Shown piece by piece: positions 18,752 to 27,106 of a DNA stretch of 64,000 nucleotides; the stretch's first letter is position 1; each line of letters begins with the position of its first letter. The notes beneath the pieces are model-generated. The model saw only the letters and a list, made by a program, of their open reading frames with translations. It ran no database searches and was not told the origin of the DNA. The translations under genes and the position numbers were made by a program. Source of the stretch: Aureicoccus marinus (GTDB lineage: Bacteria; Bacteroidota; Bacteroidia; Flavobacteriales; Flavobacteriaceae); assembly GCF_002954325.1 (NCBI RefSeq), contig NZ_MQVX01000001.1, positions 2,347,383 through 2,411,382 of the forward strand, in the 5' to 3' direction.

Positions 18752-19234
18752 TTAATCCAATCGCTCTAATTCGATTCCCAAATCGGTTACTCCAGACAAT
18801 ACCTCGAGGCCTTCAACAACCCCGTTTTCTCGCATAGCGTGAGTAACCTTTAAGTTATATACGCCAGATTCGGGAAAAACGATGTTTTCGCGGAACCAAA
18901 GTCTACTTTCTTTAAGTCCTCCCCGTCCTTCGCCCAACCATTCTCCATTGGGTTTGGCCATGGCGTACTCTAAAGTATCGACTGCAGTCTCCCCGCTAGG
19001 GCCTCTGAATGTAGTAATTAAAAACAGGTTACTAAAGGGATAGGCCTCGTTATTCCTCAAATTGATGTAGATATTGTGCACGTTGAGGGTGTCTTGAACA
19101 TCCAGATCAAAGCTCAGCGTATCGGTTCGTTGCCACTGGGCATCCTCCAAGGCGGAGTATTCTGAATACACCAATTGATCTGTACAAGAAAAGCACAAGC
19201 ACAGAATACCTAATAACACTAGTTTACTTCTCAC
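18752..19234 (-). CDS. gldH: gliding motility lipoprotein GldH
   Basis: GldH is one of the outer-envelope lipoproteins needed for gliding in Flavobacteria and is tied to the type IX secretion machinery. I place the start at the GTG at 19234, whose product MRSKLVLLGILCLCFSC is a clean lipoprotein signal with lipid Cys at residue 17; the frame is open further upstream to an ATG at 19309, but that extension is charged and lies inside ricT. The mature part has YSALEDAQWQRTDTLSFDLD, NNEAYPFSNLFL and LWFRENIVFPESGVYNLKV, which is the GldH pattern. It overlaps the ricT stop by 11 bases. Confidence 0.85.
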   Translation of the reverse strand: MRSKLVLLGILCLCFSCTDQLVYSEYSALEDAQWQRTDTLSFDLDVQDTLNVHNIYINLRNNEAYPFSNLFLITTFRGPSGETAVDTLEYAMAKPNGEWLGEGRGGLKESRLWFRENIVFPESGVYNLKVTHAMRENGVVEGLEVLSGVTDLGIELERLD

Positions 19235-20388
19235 TCTTTTGATTTTTGGGGGATCGTGATCGGGGGTTACGCCCTTTTCTTTTTCGGTTCCTCTTTCTCG
19301 GTTTGTCAAAACGGTTCAGGCTGTCTTGACCCACCACATTTTCAAAAACCAGTTTTTCTTCGGTTTTGAGTTCGGCCACATACTCTTCCAAGCTGGCCAC
19401 ACTTTTGTTCTTTTTATTCGCCGCCATGATTTCCTGCACCTGGGCTTTGGTCAAGGCAAACCAATTAGCGGAGTCATTTTTATAGGAAAACCACAAGGTC
19501 TCTTTGAAGATGTCGGCTTTTTGACAAAAGGCAATCCCTTTTTCGGTTTTGAGTTTGGCGTCTTGTGGAGGAAAATCCTTGAGCGCTTCGAGGTAGGTAT
19601 CCAATTCGTAATTCAGGCAACACTTGAGCTTTCCGCACTGGCCGGCGAGTTTTTGCGGATTCAAAGCCAACTGCTGGTATCGCGCTGAAGCGGTGCTTAC
19701 AGAGCGAAAATCACTGAGCCAGGTCGAACAACAGAGTTCTCGGCCGCAGGAACCAACCCCTCCTAACCGCTGGGCCTCTTGACGGTAACCGATTTGACGC
19801 ATCTCGATACGAATGCCAAAGGCCTTGGCCATATCCTTGATCAGCTGACGAAAATCAACCCGATCTTCGCCGTGTAGTAAAAGGTAGCCTTGGACCGTCT
19901 CCCTGAAATTCAACGTCGCTGATCTTCATTTGAAGACCCAATGAGATGGCGATCTCTCGGGATCTCTTTTTAATCTCCTCTTCGCGATCACGGCATTTTT
20001 CCCAGACCTCAATGTCTCGACTACTAGCCTTCCGGTAAATTTTAAAGTGGGTTTGGTCTTCCGGATCGGATTTCTTCTTCTTCATCTGAATGCGGACCAG
20101 TTCCCCGGTCAGGGTCACCATCCCAATGTCATGGCCCGATTTGGCCTGGGTAGCCACGACATCCCCAACCTGTAAAGGCATATTTTCCGTATTGCGGTAA
20201 AACTCCTTACGGCTGTTCTTGAAGCGCACTTCGACCATGTCAAAAGGCTTCTGATCTCCAGGAAGTTTCATGTTGGAAAGCCAGTCGAAAACAGTGAGTT
20301 TATTGCAGCCATCAGTGCCGCAGGTACCGTTGTTCTTGCACCCTTTTACCTTACCATCTTTACTGCTTGAGCAGCTGCTACACCCCAT
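19224..20388 (-). CDS. ricT: PSP1/RicT-family regulatory iron-sulfur protein, two apparent frameshifts
   Basis: RicT (YaaT) relatives take part in RNA-processing regulation in Firmicutes; the role in Bacteroidota is less clear. The N-terminal frame (19855-20388) starts with a Cys-rich MGCSSCSSSK segment and continues to SDVEFQGDG. The second frame (19224-19913) has EDRVDFRQLIKDMAK, the cluster-binding GSCGRELCCSTWL and QCGKLKCCLNYE motifs, and a basic C-terminal tail. Adding one base near 19892-19896 and one near 19866-19871 joins them as GDGSKATFYYTAEDRVDFRQ, exactly the family sequence, giving about 387 residues. Two deletions within 30 bases in an otherwise perfect gene point to consensus errors. 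It is the first gene before gldH. Confidence 0.88.
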
Positions 20389-20420
20389 GCATTCAGTCTA
20401 TCGATTCATTATACCACCCG

Positions 20421-20452
20421 TAAAGATAGCATAATTCACCACGGGTCACCAA
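20421..20452 (-). promoter_or_regulatory. candidate ricT-gldH promoter
   Basis: On the minus strand a -33 TTG (20450-20452) and a near-consensus -7 TATCTTTA (20421-20428; only the final G differs) are separated by 21 bases. Transcription would start about 25 bases upstream of the ricT ATG. The -33 lies almost at the trhO stop, so read-through from trhO is also possible. Confidence 0.4.
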
Positions 20453-20455
20453 GCG

Positions 20456-21487
20456 CTATTTCTTAAACTTAAGGGCTTCTGAACGGCCCTTTTTAAAGAT
20501 CTTATTGCTGTAGACCTTTCCCTTGCGCAGTGCTTTCTGTTCTTCGTAGGGCAGCGCATGAACCTCTTTGCATTCTTCGCTGCAACAAGCGTCCATTTTG
20601 GCCTTGCAGTCGTCGCACTGAATAAACAGCAGGTGACAGGCGTCATTGGCACAATTCACGTGGGTATCACAGGGCGCGCCACACTGGTGGCATTGGGCAA
20701 TCACCTCATCCGAAATGCGTTCTGCACGTCTTTCGTCAAAGACAAAATTCTTCCCGATGAATTTATTTTCAAGGCCTTGATCTCGCACCTGTCGGGTGTA
20801 TTCTATGATCCCTCCTTCCAATTGATAAACCTGCTTAAATCCTTTGTGCTTGTAGTAAGCGCTGGCTTTTTCGCAGCGAATACCTCCGGTGCAGTACATG
20901 ACCAGTTTTTTGTCTTCTTTGTGTTCCTTGAGTTGATCCTCAATAATGTCCAAAGAATCCCGAAAGGTATCGACATCCGGGGTGACTGCTTTTTGAAAAT
21001 GCCCAATTTCACTTTCGTAGTGATTGCGCATATCGACGACCACAGAATCCGGATCATCAATAAGCTTATTGAACTCTTCGGCCGAGACGTGGACTCCCTT
21101 TTTGGTGACATCAAAGGAAGAGTCGTTCAAGCCGTCCGCCACGATTTTGTCACGGACCTTGACCTTGAGTTTTAGGAACGATTTGTTGTCTTGTTCGATG
21201 GCGATATTCAGACGGATACCATTCAAAAAAGTAATGCTATCCAGGTGCTCCTTAAAGGCGTCAAATTGGATTCTCGGAACCGAGAGTTGGGCGTTAATTC
21301 CTTCCTTAGCGACGTAAATTCTACCGAGAACGTCGAGCTCGTCCCATTTCAGAAATAAGTGGTTTCGAAGAATTTGTGGATTTCCGATGTGGGCGTACTG
21401 GTAAAAAGAAATGGTCAGGCGGTCTTCCCCTGATGCTTCAATAAGCACTTCTCTCTCCCGAGCACTTAAGGTGTTGTACAGTTGCAT
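20456..21487 (-). CDS. trhO: tRNA uridine(34) hydroxylase (rhodanese-like)
   Basis: TrhO (YceA) hydroxylates uridine 34 of certain tRNAs in a prephenate-independent way. The 343-residue protein has an N-terminal ferredoxin-like domain (YVAKEGINAQLSVP near residue 60), a rhodanese domain with the catalytic YCTGGIRCEKASAY loop near 196, and a C-terminal Cys-rich segment (CHQCGAPC, CANDACHLLFIQCDDC, CCSEEC) that probably binds zinc. Length and motifs fit the family. It is divergent from recA across a 270-base gap that contains an orphan minus-strand terminator. Confidence 0.92.
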   Translation of the reverse strand: MQLYNTLSAREREVLIEASGEDRLTISFYQYAHIGNPQILRNHLFLKWDELDVLGRIYVAKEGINAQLSVPRIQFDAFKEHLDSITFLNGIRLNIAIEQDNKSFLKLKVKVRDKIVADGLNDSSFDVTKKGVHVSAEEFNKLIDDPDSVVVDMRNHYESEIGHFQKAVTPDVDTFRDSLDIIEDQLKEHKEDKKLVMYCTGGIRCEKASAYYKHKGFKQVYQLEGGIIEYTRQVRDQGLENKFIGKNFVFDERRAERISDEVIAQCHQCGAPCDTHVNCANDACHLLFIQCDDCKAKMDACCSEECKEVHALPYEEQKALRKGKVYSNKIFKKGRSEALKFKK

Positions 21488-21559
21488 GCTATACTTGATT
21501 AGGTGCTAAAAGATTCAATTCAAATGTGGGGCAAATGTAGTATTTCGGTGGAGGCAAAC

Positions 21560-21583
21560 AAAAAAAACCCGCCAAATGGCGGG
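21560..21583 (-). terminator. orphan minus-strand rho-independent terminator
   Basis: Read on the minus strand, the stem GCCCGCC-ATTT-GGCGGG is followed by eight T residues. It sits upstream of trhO and has no coding gene before it on the minus strand, because recA runs the other way. It therefore probably ends a short noncoding transcript. A near-consensus minus-strand -7 (TAGCTTTA, 21615-21622) and another (TAGTTTTC, about 21740) lie upstream. Confidence 0.7.
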
Positions 21584-21730
21584 CTTACAACCCCTTGATT
21601 TTCTTTTTCATAGGTAAAGCTAATGGGCTGTGTGTTCCTTCTGCAGTTTATATAAATGATCGTTGTTACTTAAAAGAGTCTTGTTAATTAAAAAGGTTGC
21701 GTACTGCAATGGAAAAGCAAAAGAAACCCA

Positions 21731-21738
21731 TACTTTTG
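21731..21738 (+). promoter_or_regulatory. recA -7 promoter element (TACTTTTG)
   Basis: An exact TAnnTTTG match 20 bases before the recA ATG, with transcription expected at about 21745. No clear -33 TTG is found at the right distance. No LexA-type operator is recognised. Confidence 0.45.
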
Positions 21739-21757
21739 AAAACTAATATTTCGAGAT

Positions 21758-22765
21758 ATGAGTACGGAGAATGAAGCCAAATTAAAAGCCTTAAAACTAA
21801 CCCTAGACAAGCTGGATAAGACCTACGGAAAAGGAGCAGTGATGAAGTTAGGCGATACGGTCATTGAAGAGGTAGATGTGATTCCATCTGGATCTTTAGG
21901 GCTAGACACAGCGCTGGGTGTAGGCGGGTACCCCAAAGGAAGAGTAATCGAAATATACGGACCGGAATCCTCGGGTAAAACAACCTTGACTCTGCACGCC
22001 ATTGCGGAAGCACAAAAACAAGGGGGTATCGCTGCATTCATTGATGCAGAGCACGCTTTTGATCGTTTTTATGCCGAAAAGCTGGGGGTTGATATTGACA
22101 ATCTGATCATTTCACAACCCGATCACGGAGAACAAGCCCTGGAAATTGCAGATAACCTAATTCGCTCAGGTGCAATTGACTTGGTCGTTATCGATTCTGT
22201 GGCGGCTTTAACACCAAAAAGTGAAATTGAAGGCGAAATGGGAGACTCGAAAGTAGGTTTACACGCCCGCTTGATGTCTCAGGCTTTGAGAAAGCTTACC
22301 GGTACGATTAGCAAAACGCATTGTACAGTGATTTTCATCAACCAATTGCGCGAAAAAATTGGGGTTATGTTCGGGAATCCGGAGACTACAACAGGAGGTA
22401 ACGCCTTAAAATTCTATTCTTCTGTTCGTCTGGATATTCGTCGTTCTACACAGATTAAAGATACGGATGGTACCGTTCAAGGAAACAAGACCCGTGTGAA
22501 GGTGGTCAAGAACAAAGTGGCCCCTCCATTCAAAACGGCCGAGTTCGATATCATGTACGGTGAAGGTGTATCCAAAGTGGGAGAAATACTCGATTTGGGT
22601 GTCGCGTATGAGATTGTCAAAAAGAGTGGATCCTGGTTCAGTTATGGAGACACTAAACTCGGACAAGGTAGAGACGCTGTCAAAACCATTCTTTTGGACA
22701 ACCCTGAACTCTCTGAGGAGATCGAATCCAAAATTCGAGAAGCCATTCATACGGTAAAAAGCTAA
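21758..22765 (+). CDS. recA: recombinase RecA
   Basis: DNA strand exchange protein for homologous recombination and the SOS response. The 335-residue protein has the Walker [11 protein letters not shown] near residue 68, the MAW-like [12 protein letters not shown], Walker [11 protein letters not shown] near 143, loop L1 ([20 protein letters not shown]) and L2 ([20 protein letters not shown]). The C-terminus is short and lacks a long acidic tail, as is usual in Bacteroidota. A dedicated terminator follows at 22795. Confidence 0.98.
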   Translation: MSTENEAKLKALKLTLDKLDKTYGKGAVMKLGDTVIEEVDVIPSGSLGLDTALGVGGYPKGRVIEIYGPESSGKTTLTLHAIAEAQKQGGIAAFIDAEHAFDRFYAEKLGVDIDNLIISQPDHGEQALEIADNLIRSGAIDLVVIDSVAALTPKSEIEGEMGDSKVGLHARLMSQALRKLTGTISKTHCTVIFINQLREKIGVMFGNPETTTGGNALKFYSSVRLDIRRSTQIKDTDGTVQGNKTRVKVVKNKVAPPFKTAEFDIMYGEGVSKVGEILDLGVAYEIVKKSGSWFSYGDTKLGQGRDAVKTILLDNPELSEEIESKIREAIHTVKS

Positions 22766-22794
22766 TATCCGTCCATAAACAGCTGAATATCGGT

Positions 22795-22823
22795 AAAGAA
22801 CGCAACCCATTGCGTTCTTTTTC
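22795..22823 (+). terminator. rho-independent terminator of recA
   Basis: AAAGAACGCAA-CCCA-TTGCGTTCTTT forms an 11-base-pair stem followed by T residues, 30 bases after the recA stop. Confidence 0.85.
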
Positions 22824-22851
22824 ATCTATATTAGTGCTTTAAAGGAATTCT

Positions 22852-23289
22852 ATGAATAAGATGAGCCATCTCTCGTGGATAATCGTCTTTCTTTTGGGTT
22901 TGAGCTTTTATGGATGCGAAATTGAGTCAGGGGAAACCTTTCATTTCACACCACTTGCTATAACAGCAGCCGATCTTCCGGAAGAATTTGTCATTAACCA
23001 GGTGTACGACATACCGGTTACCTTGGTTATCCCTGACGGCTGCACCTCGTTTGAAGGTTTTACTTCCAGCATTGGAATTAACAACACCCGCACAGTGGAG
23101 GCTATTGGTATCGTTCAAACGGTCGATGTCTGTACCCAAGCTATTCGGACGGTTGAACACTCTTTTCAACTCCCCATCGAATTCATCGACACCTATAATT
23201 TTCGATTTTACAGTGGGCAATCAGAATCTGGCGAAGCAACGTATTTAGAGTATTCTATACCTGTCGTCAGTGAAAGTAGCACACCTTAA
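22852..23289 (+). CDS. small lipoprotein, hypothetical
   Basis: A 145-residue protein with a lipoprotein signal (MNKMSHLSWIIVFLLGLSFY then GC), lipid Cys at about residue 22. The mature part is beta-rich with three further Cys residues (CTSFEGFTSS, VDVCTQAIRT) that could form a disulfide. No family is recognised. It immediately precedes an ECF sigma factor gene and may be part of the same transcription unit, so a role in envelope sensing is possible but unproven. Confidence 0.6.
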   Translation: MNKMSHLSWIIVFLLGLSFYGCEIESGETFHFTPLAITAADLPEEFVINQVYDIPVTLVIPDGCTSFEGFTSSIGINNTRTVEAIGIVQTVDVCTQAIRTVEHSFQLPIEFIDTYNFRFYSGQSESGEATYLEYSIPVVSESSTP

Positions 23290-23308
23290 AATACTAACGA
23301 CCAACGGC

Positions 23309-23839
23309 TTGCATCTGGAAGAACTCATATCCCAGTGTCAAAAGGGGCAGCGTGCTGCTCAGGAAGCCCTATACAAAGAATATTCGCCGGTATTGTTTGG
23401 GCTTTGTTTAAAGTATTCGCCTAACCGCTCTGAAGCGGAAGACAATTTGCACGACAGTTTTATGACCATCTTCGAAAAGATAGACCAGTTCGGGTTTAAA
23501 GGGTCTTTTGAAGGTTGGCTCAAACGCATCACCGTCAATACCGTATTACAGAAATACCGCAAGTCCAATCACCTGAATGTGATTCACGATAATATCCCCG
23601 AAGAAGAGGAATGGAGCAGAGAACCGGAGCAGATTTCTCTATCGCAACTCCTATCCTACATACAGGAACTACCGCACAAATACAGACTGACTTTCAGCTT
23701 ATATGTGCTCGATGGCTATTCGCATAAAGAAATCAGCGAACTGCTGGGGACGACAACCGGAACCTCCAAATCCAATTTGGCAAGGGCCCGGATGATATTG
23801 AAAAATAAAATTGAAAAGAATAATATAAACATCGCTTAA
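23309..23839 (+). CDS. RNA polymerase sigma-70 factor, ECF subfamily
   Basis: An alternative sigma factor of about 176 residues. Region 2 covers roughly residues 10-85 (LFGLCLKYSPNRSEAEDNLH, DSFMTIFEKIDQF, GWLKRITVNTVLQKYRK) and region 4 the last 60 (LPHKYRLTFSLYVLDGYSHK, EISELLGTTTGTSKSNLARA). The TTG at 23309 gives the N-terminus MHLEELISQCQKGQRAAQEA, which matches relatives; a GTG at 23270 would add 13 residues and overlap the preceding gene. The membrane-anchored barrel protein follows after ten bases and is a likely regulatory partner, as sigma/membrane protein pairs are common in Bacteroidota. Confidence 0.85.
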   Translation: MHLEELISQCQKGQRAAQEALYKEYSPVLFGLCLKYSPNRSEAEDNLHDSFMTIFEKIDQFGFKGSFEGWLKRITVNTVLQKYRKSNHLNVIHDNIPEEEEWSREPEQISLSQLLSYIQELPHKYRLTFSLYVLDGYSHKEISELLGTTTGTSKSNLARARMILKNKIEKNNINIA

Positions 23840-23849
23840 AGAATCACTT

Positions 23850-25298
23850 ATGGAAGACAAGGATTTGGACAAGCTGTTTCAAGACAAATTCGAGGGTATA
23901 GAAGCCCCACCCGATCCCCAGGTTTGGGACCGGATCGCTTCTTCCTTGGATGAGAAAAAGAAAAAGAAACGCGTCGTACCGTTTTGGTGGCTCTCTGCTG
24001 GAGCTGCCGCTGTTTTGCTGCTCAGTCTTTGGTTGGGTGGAGTATTTAGTTCAGAGCCCCAAGGCCCTGTACTTCCCGAAATTGTCAATGAAGACCTGAA
24101 AGAGGATCCTAAACAAGAAGATCAACGTTCAATCACACAAGAACAAGATATTCAAGAAACTACTCCCCTTGCTGAGGAGCAAAAGCAAGAAGATCTTCCG
24201 GTGAATTCTGCTCCAAAAACTCGTTTTGTTCTGCCAACTTCCGGGCAACAAATTCAAAACAAAAGACAGGACTTGGCTCAGCAGAATTCCGTTTCTCCTA
24301 AAAAAGCGCTCGTACCAGACAAGGAGCGCATTGAACGGCTACTCGAAGAAAAGAACAGCCAAGTCACTAGCGCTGAGCAAATGACAAGCGAAAAAGGGAC
24401 CGAGAAAAACGCTGAAGTCACAGCAAACATTTCAGACCAGTCCTCCAGCGCTAACACCACAACCGTAGCTGATAATAATTCCACCCCTCCAGTAGAAGAA
24501 AATCCGAAGAAGGATCTCTTTGAGGTGATTAAAGAACAAGAAGCCTTGGCTGAATTGGAGGAAGACTCCTCTAAAAAGTGGAGTTTGAATGCCGCAGTGG
24601 CACCCGTTTACTACAACACGCTTGGAGAAGGCTCCCCGATACACAGCAACTTTGCCACCAATAGCAAATCAGGAGAAATCAACATGAGTTACGGTATGAA
24701 CTTGGCCTATTCTGTGAATAAAAAATTCAAGATCAGATCGGGTGTACACCGGGTTGATTTGGGATATACGACCAATGACATCGCCTTTTCTTCTTCCCTG
24801 AGCAGTTCTACGAGCGATATGATCGAAAATATCGACTACGGAGATAATGCCGTAAATCTGGTGGTCACCTCAACGGCCCGAGGAGGGGCGGCATTGGATG
24901 TAGCATCAAGCGATATTGTCGCAGACAGTCCTGCTCGTAATGGTCAAATGAGGCAGCAAATCCGTTACTTGGAAATTCCCGTTGAGATGCAGTACCGCTT
25001 TATCGACAAGAAGTTCTCGCTTGACTTGATCGGTGGTTTCAGCTCCCTGATGTTAATCGATAACCAAGTGAGTCTTTCTTCCGAAGGCCGGGTAACGACT
25101 ATGGGAGAAGCCAACAATGTGAACCCCTTTAATTTCAGCACCAACCTCGGAGTAGGCCTGGGTTATCAATTGGGTGAACAATGGAGTCTCTCTGTAGAGC
25201 CGCTCTTCAAGTACCAATTGAACACCTTCGATGGGGAAGCAGGGAACTTTCAGCCTTATAGTTTTGGGGTATACAGCGGGATTAACTTCCGTTTTTAA
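23850..25298 (+). CDS. membrane-anchored outer-membrane beta-barrel protein downstream of ECF sigma factor
   Basis: A 482-residue protein with a soluble N-terminus (MEDKDLDKLFQDKFEGIEAP, containing the PDPQVWDRI motif seen in anti-sigma-like proteins), a basic KKKKKR stretch, one membrane helix (WWLSAGAAAVLLLSLWLGG, residues about 47-65), a long low-complexity Gln/Glu/Lys/Ser linker to about residue 230, and a C-terminal PorT-like beta-barrel ending in GVYSGINFRF. The topology suggests a protein spanning from inner membrane to outer membrane. Its position ten bases after the sigma factor suggests that it controls or reports to it. Its end overlaps plsC by 17 bases. Confidence 0.72.
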   Translation: MEDKDLDKLFQDKFEGIEAPPDPQVWDRIASSLDEKKKKKRVVPFWWLSAGAAAVLLLSLWLGGVFSSEPQGPVLPEIVNEDLKEDPKQEDQRSITQEQDIQETTPLAEEQKQEDLPVNSAPKTRFVLPTSGQQIQNKRQDLAQQNSVSPKKALVPDKERIERLLEEKNSQVTSAEQMTSEKGTEKNAEVTANISDQSSSANTTTVADNNSTPPVEENPKKDLFEVIKEQEALAELEEDSSKKWSLNAAVAPVYYNTLGEGSPIHSNFATNSKSGEINMSYGMNLAYSVNKKFKIRSGVHRVDLGYTTNDIAFSSSLSSSTSDMIENIDYGDNAVNLVVTSTARGGAALDVASSDIVADSPARNGQMRQQIRYLEIPVEMQYRFIDKKFSLDLIGGFSSLMLIDNQVSLSSEGRVTTMGEANNVNPFNFSTNLGVGLGYQLGEQWSLSVEPLFKYQLNTFDGEAGNFQPYSFGVYSGINFRF

Positions 25299-26085
25299 AC
25301 TTCTTCCAAAGCTGCTCTTCCTGTAATTCTTGAAGTAGAATTCCGCGAAAATGATCGGGGGCATCTTCGAGTTGTTTCAACTCTTCAGAAGTTGTTCCCG
25401 GAAGTTGAAGAACCCGCAATGGTCCCGGTCCGCCTTTAAAATAACTCCAAGAAAAGCGCTGTTTGCAGTCGTAGAATACCATGGGCGCAATGTCCATTCC
25501 GTGTTGGGCCGCCATGCGAAAGGCACCTGATTTGAAACGATCCAGTGCTACACTTTCGTCCGGAACACCCCCCTCGGGGAAAATACAGACGTGTAACCCG
25601 CGCTCAAGACGCTCCTGTACTGCTCTGTATACCTCAGCCTTGCTTTGGGCATTTCCTCTATCCACTAAAATACAGACCCTTCGGTAAAAGAATCCAAAGA
25701 CAGGAATCTTTTCGAGCTCCTTTTTTCCAACAAAGACAAAAGGTTCAGGGCACGCCCGAAGCATCAACATAATATCCAACATACTGGTGTGGTTGGCGAT
25801 GATCATTTGAGGGGGTTTGGACTTCCAACCGTCCATCCGATGGATCCGAGGTGGGCAGCCCATGCCGTAAAGAATAAAACGAGCCCAGATGGAACGTGCC
25901 AACCAATAAAAGAAGGAATAGGTCCTGGGGGACAAGACACTAAACAGCAAAAATGGAAACATTATACCGATCGGTATGGCTGCTAACACATAAAACCATA
26001 CCCGGTATAGAATGTAGAAAGGGGCCAACAGCAGACGCACGAGCAAAAATGAGCGTATCCCTTTATTTTTCACTTCCTCTGGCAT
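25282..26085 (-). CDS. plsC: 1-acyl-sn-glycerol-3-phosphate acyltransferase
   Basis: A lysophosphatidic-acid acyltransferase of 267 residues at the inner membrane, acting in phospholipid synthesis. Two hydrophobic stretches lie near residues 10-60, followed by the catalytic HX4D motif in ANHTSMLDIMLM near 98, the KKELEKIPVFGFFYR motif, and FPEGGVPDES near 178 for acyl-acceptor binding. Other acyltransferases of the family, such as those for ornithine lipids, have the same motifs, so the exact acceptor is inferred. It is divergent from trpS. Confidence 0.85.
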   Translation of the reverse strand: MPEEVKNKGIRSFLLVRLLLAPFYILYRVWFYVLAAIPIGIMFPFLLFSVLSPRTYSFFYWLARSIWARFILYGMGCPPRIHRMDGWKSKPPQMIIANHTSMLDIMLMLRACPEPFVFVGKKELEKIPVFGFFYRRVCILVDRGNAQSKAEVYRAVQERLERGLHVCIFPEGGVPDESVALDRFKSGAFRMAAQHGMDIAPMVFYDCKQRFSWSYFKGGPGPLRVLQLPGTTSEELKQLEDAPDHFRGILLQELQEEQLWKKFKNGS

Positions 26086-26137
26086 AGCCCGAAAGTATAA
26101 ATTTTGTAATTATGCAAGGTTAAAATCCTTTTTATTC

Positions 26138-27106
26138 ATGGCTCGAATCCTCACCGGAATTCAAAGTACAGGTACTCCGCACTTAGGAAACATCCTGGGC
26201 GCAATTTTACCCGCCATTGCAATGGCCAATAAGCCCGAAAATGACTCCTTTCTGTTTATTGCAGACATGCACTCCCTGACCCAGATCAAAGATGGGGCGC
26301 AATTACGCGAAAACACCTACGCCACCGCTGCCACCTGGCTGGCTTTTGGCCTGAATGTGAATAAAACCATTTTTTACCGCCAAAGCGATGTGCCCGAAGT
26401 AACGGAACTCGCCTGGTACCTCAGCTGCTTTTTCCCTTACCAGCGCATGACCCTGGCACACTCCTTTAAGGATAAAGCTGATCGCCTCGAAGATGTGAAT
26501 ACGGGCCTGTTTACCTACCCCATGCTGATGGCTGCCGATATTTTACTCTACGATGCCGAAATCGTGCCGGTAGGAAAGGACCAGTTGCAGCATTTAGAAA
26601 TGACCCGGGATGTGGCCAACCGATTCCACAACCAACTGGGAGAAACCTTCGTGGTGCCCGAGGCTCAGATGCAAGAAAACACCATGTACGTCCCCGGAAC
26701 AGACGGGGCCAAGATGAGTAAGAGTAAATCCAACATCATCAACCTCTTCCAGCCCGACAAAAAATTACGCAAGCAAATCATGGGTATTGTTACCGACAGC
26801 ACACCCATGGAGGACCCAAAAGACCCGGAAACCGACAATGTGTTTGCACTCTACAAGATTCTGGGCAGTCCCGAACAAGTGGAGGAAATGCGTCAAAACT
26901 ACCTCGGAGGAAATTACGGTTACGGACATGCCAAACAGGCTCTTTACGAACTCCTACTCGAAAAATTCGGAGAGGCCCGTGAAAGGTTCGACCACTACAT
27001 GGCCAACCCTGCAGAAATGGATGAAGCCCTGGCCGAAGGTGCCGCTCGGGCACGTCAAGTGGCCCAAGAAGTGTTGCAACGGGTTCGCACCAAAGTCGGT
27101 TATTAG
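26138..27106 (+). CDS. trpS: tryptophan--tRNA ligase
   Basis: A class I aminoacyl-tRNA synthetase charging tRNA-Trp in the cytosol. The 322-residue protein has the HIGH-equivalent TGTPHLGNILGA near residue 12, the Trp-binding LYDAEIVPVGKDQLQHLEMT near 140, and the KMSKS loop as GAKMSKSKSN near 195. Length is normal for the family. It converges on dprA with a four-base overlap of stop codons. Confidence 0.96.
   Translation: MARILTGIQSTGTPHLGNILGAILPAIAMANKPENDSFLFIADMHSLTQIKDGAQLRENTYATAATWLAFGLNVNKTIFYRQSDVPEVTELAWYLSCFFPYQRMTLAHSFKDKADRLEDVNTGLFTYPMLMAADILLYDAEIVPVGKDQLQHLEMTRDVANRFHNQLGETFVVPEAQMQENTMYVPGTDGAKMSKSKSNIINLFQPDKKLRKQIMGIVTDSTPMEDPKDPETDNVFALYKILGSPEQVEEMRQNYLGGNYGYGHAKQALYELLLEKFGEARERFDHYMANPAEMDEALAEGAARARQVAQEVLQRVRTKVGY

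Noticed and set aside
19224..19913. Two separate ricT-related genes
   Set aside because: The two frames are complementary parts of one family protein and join perfectly after two single-base repairs.
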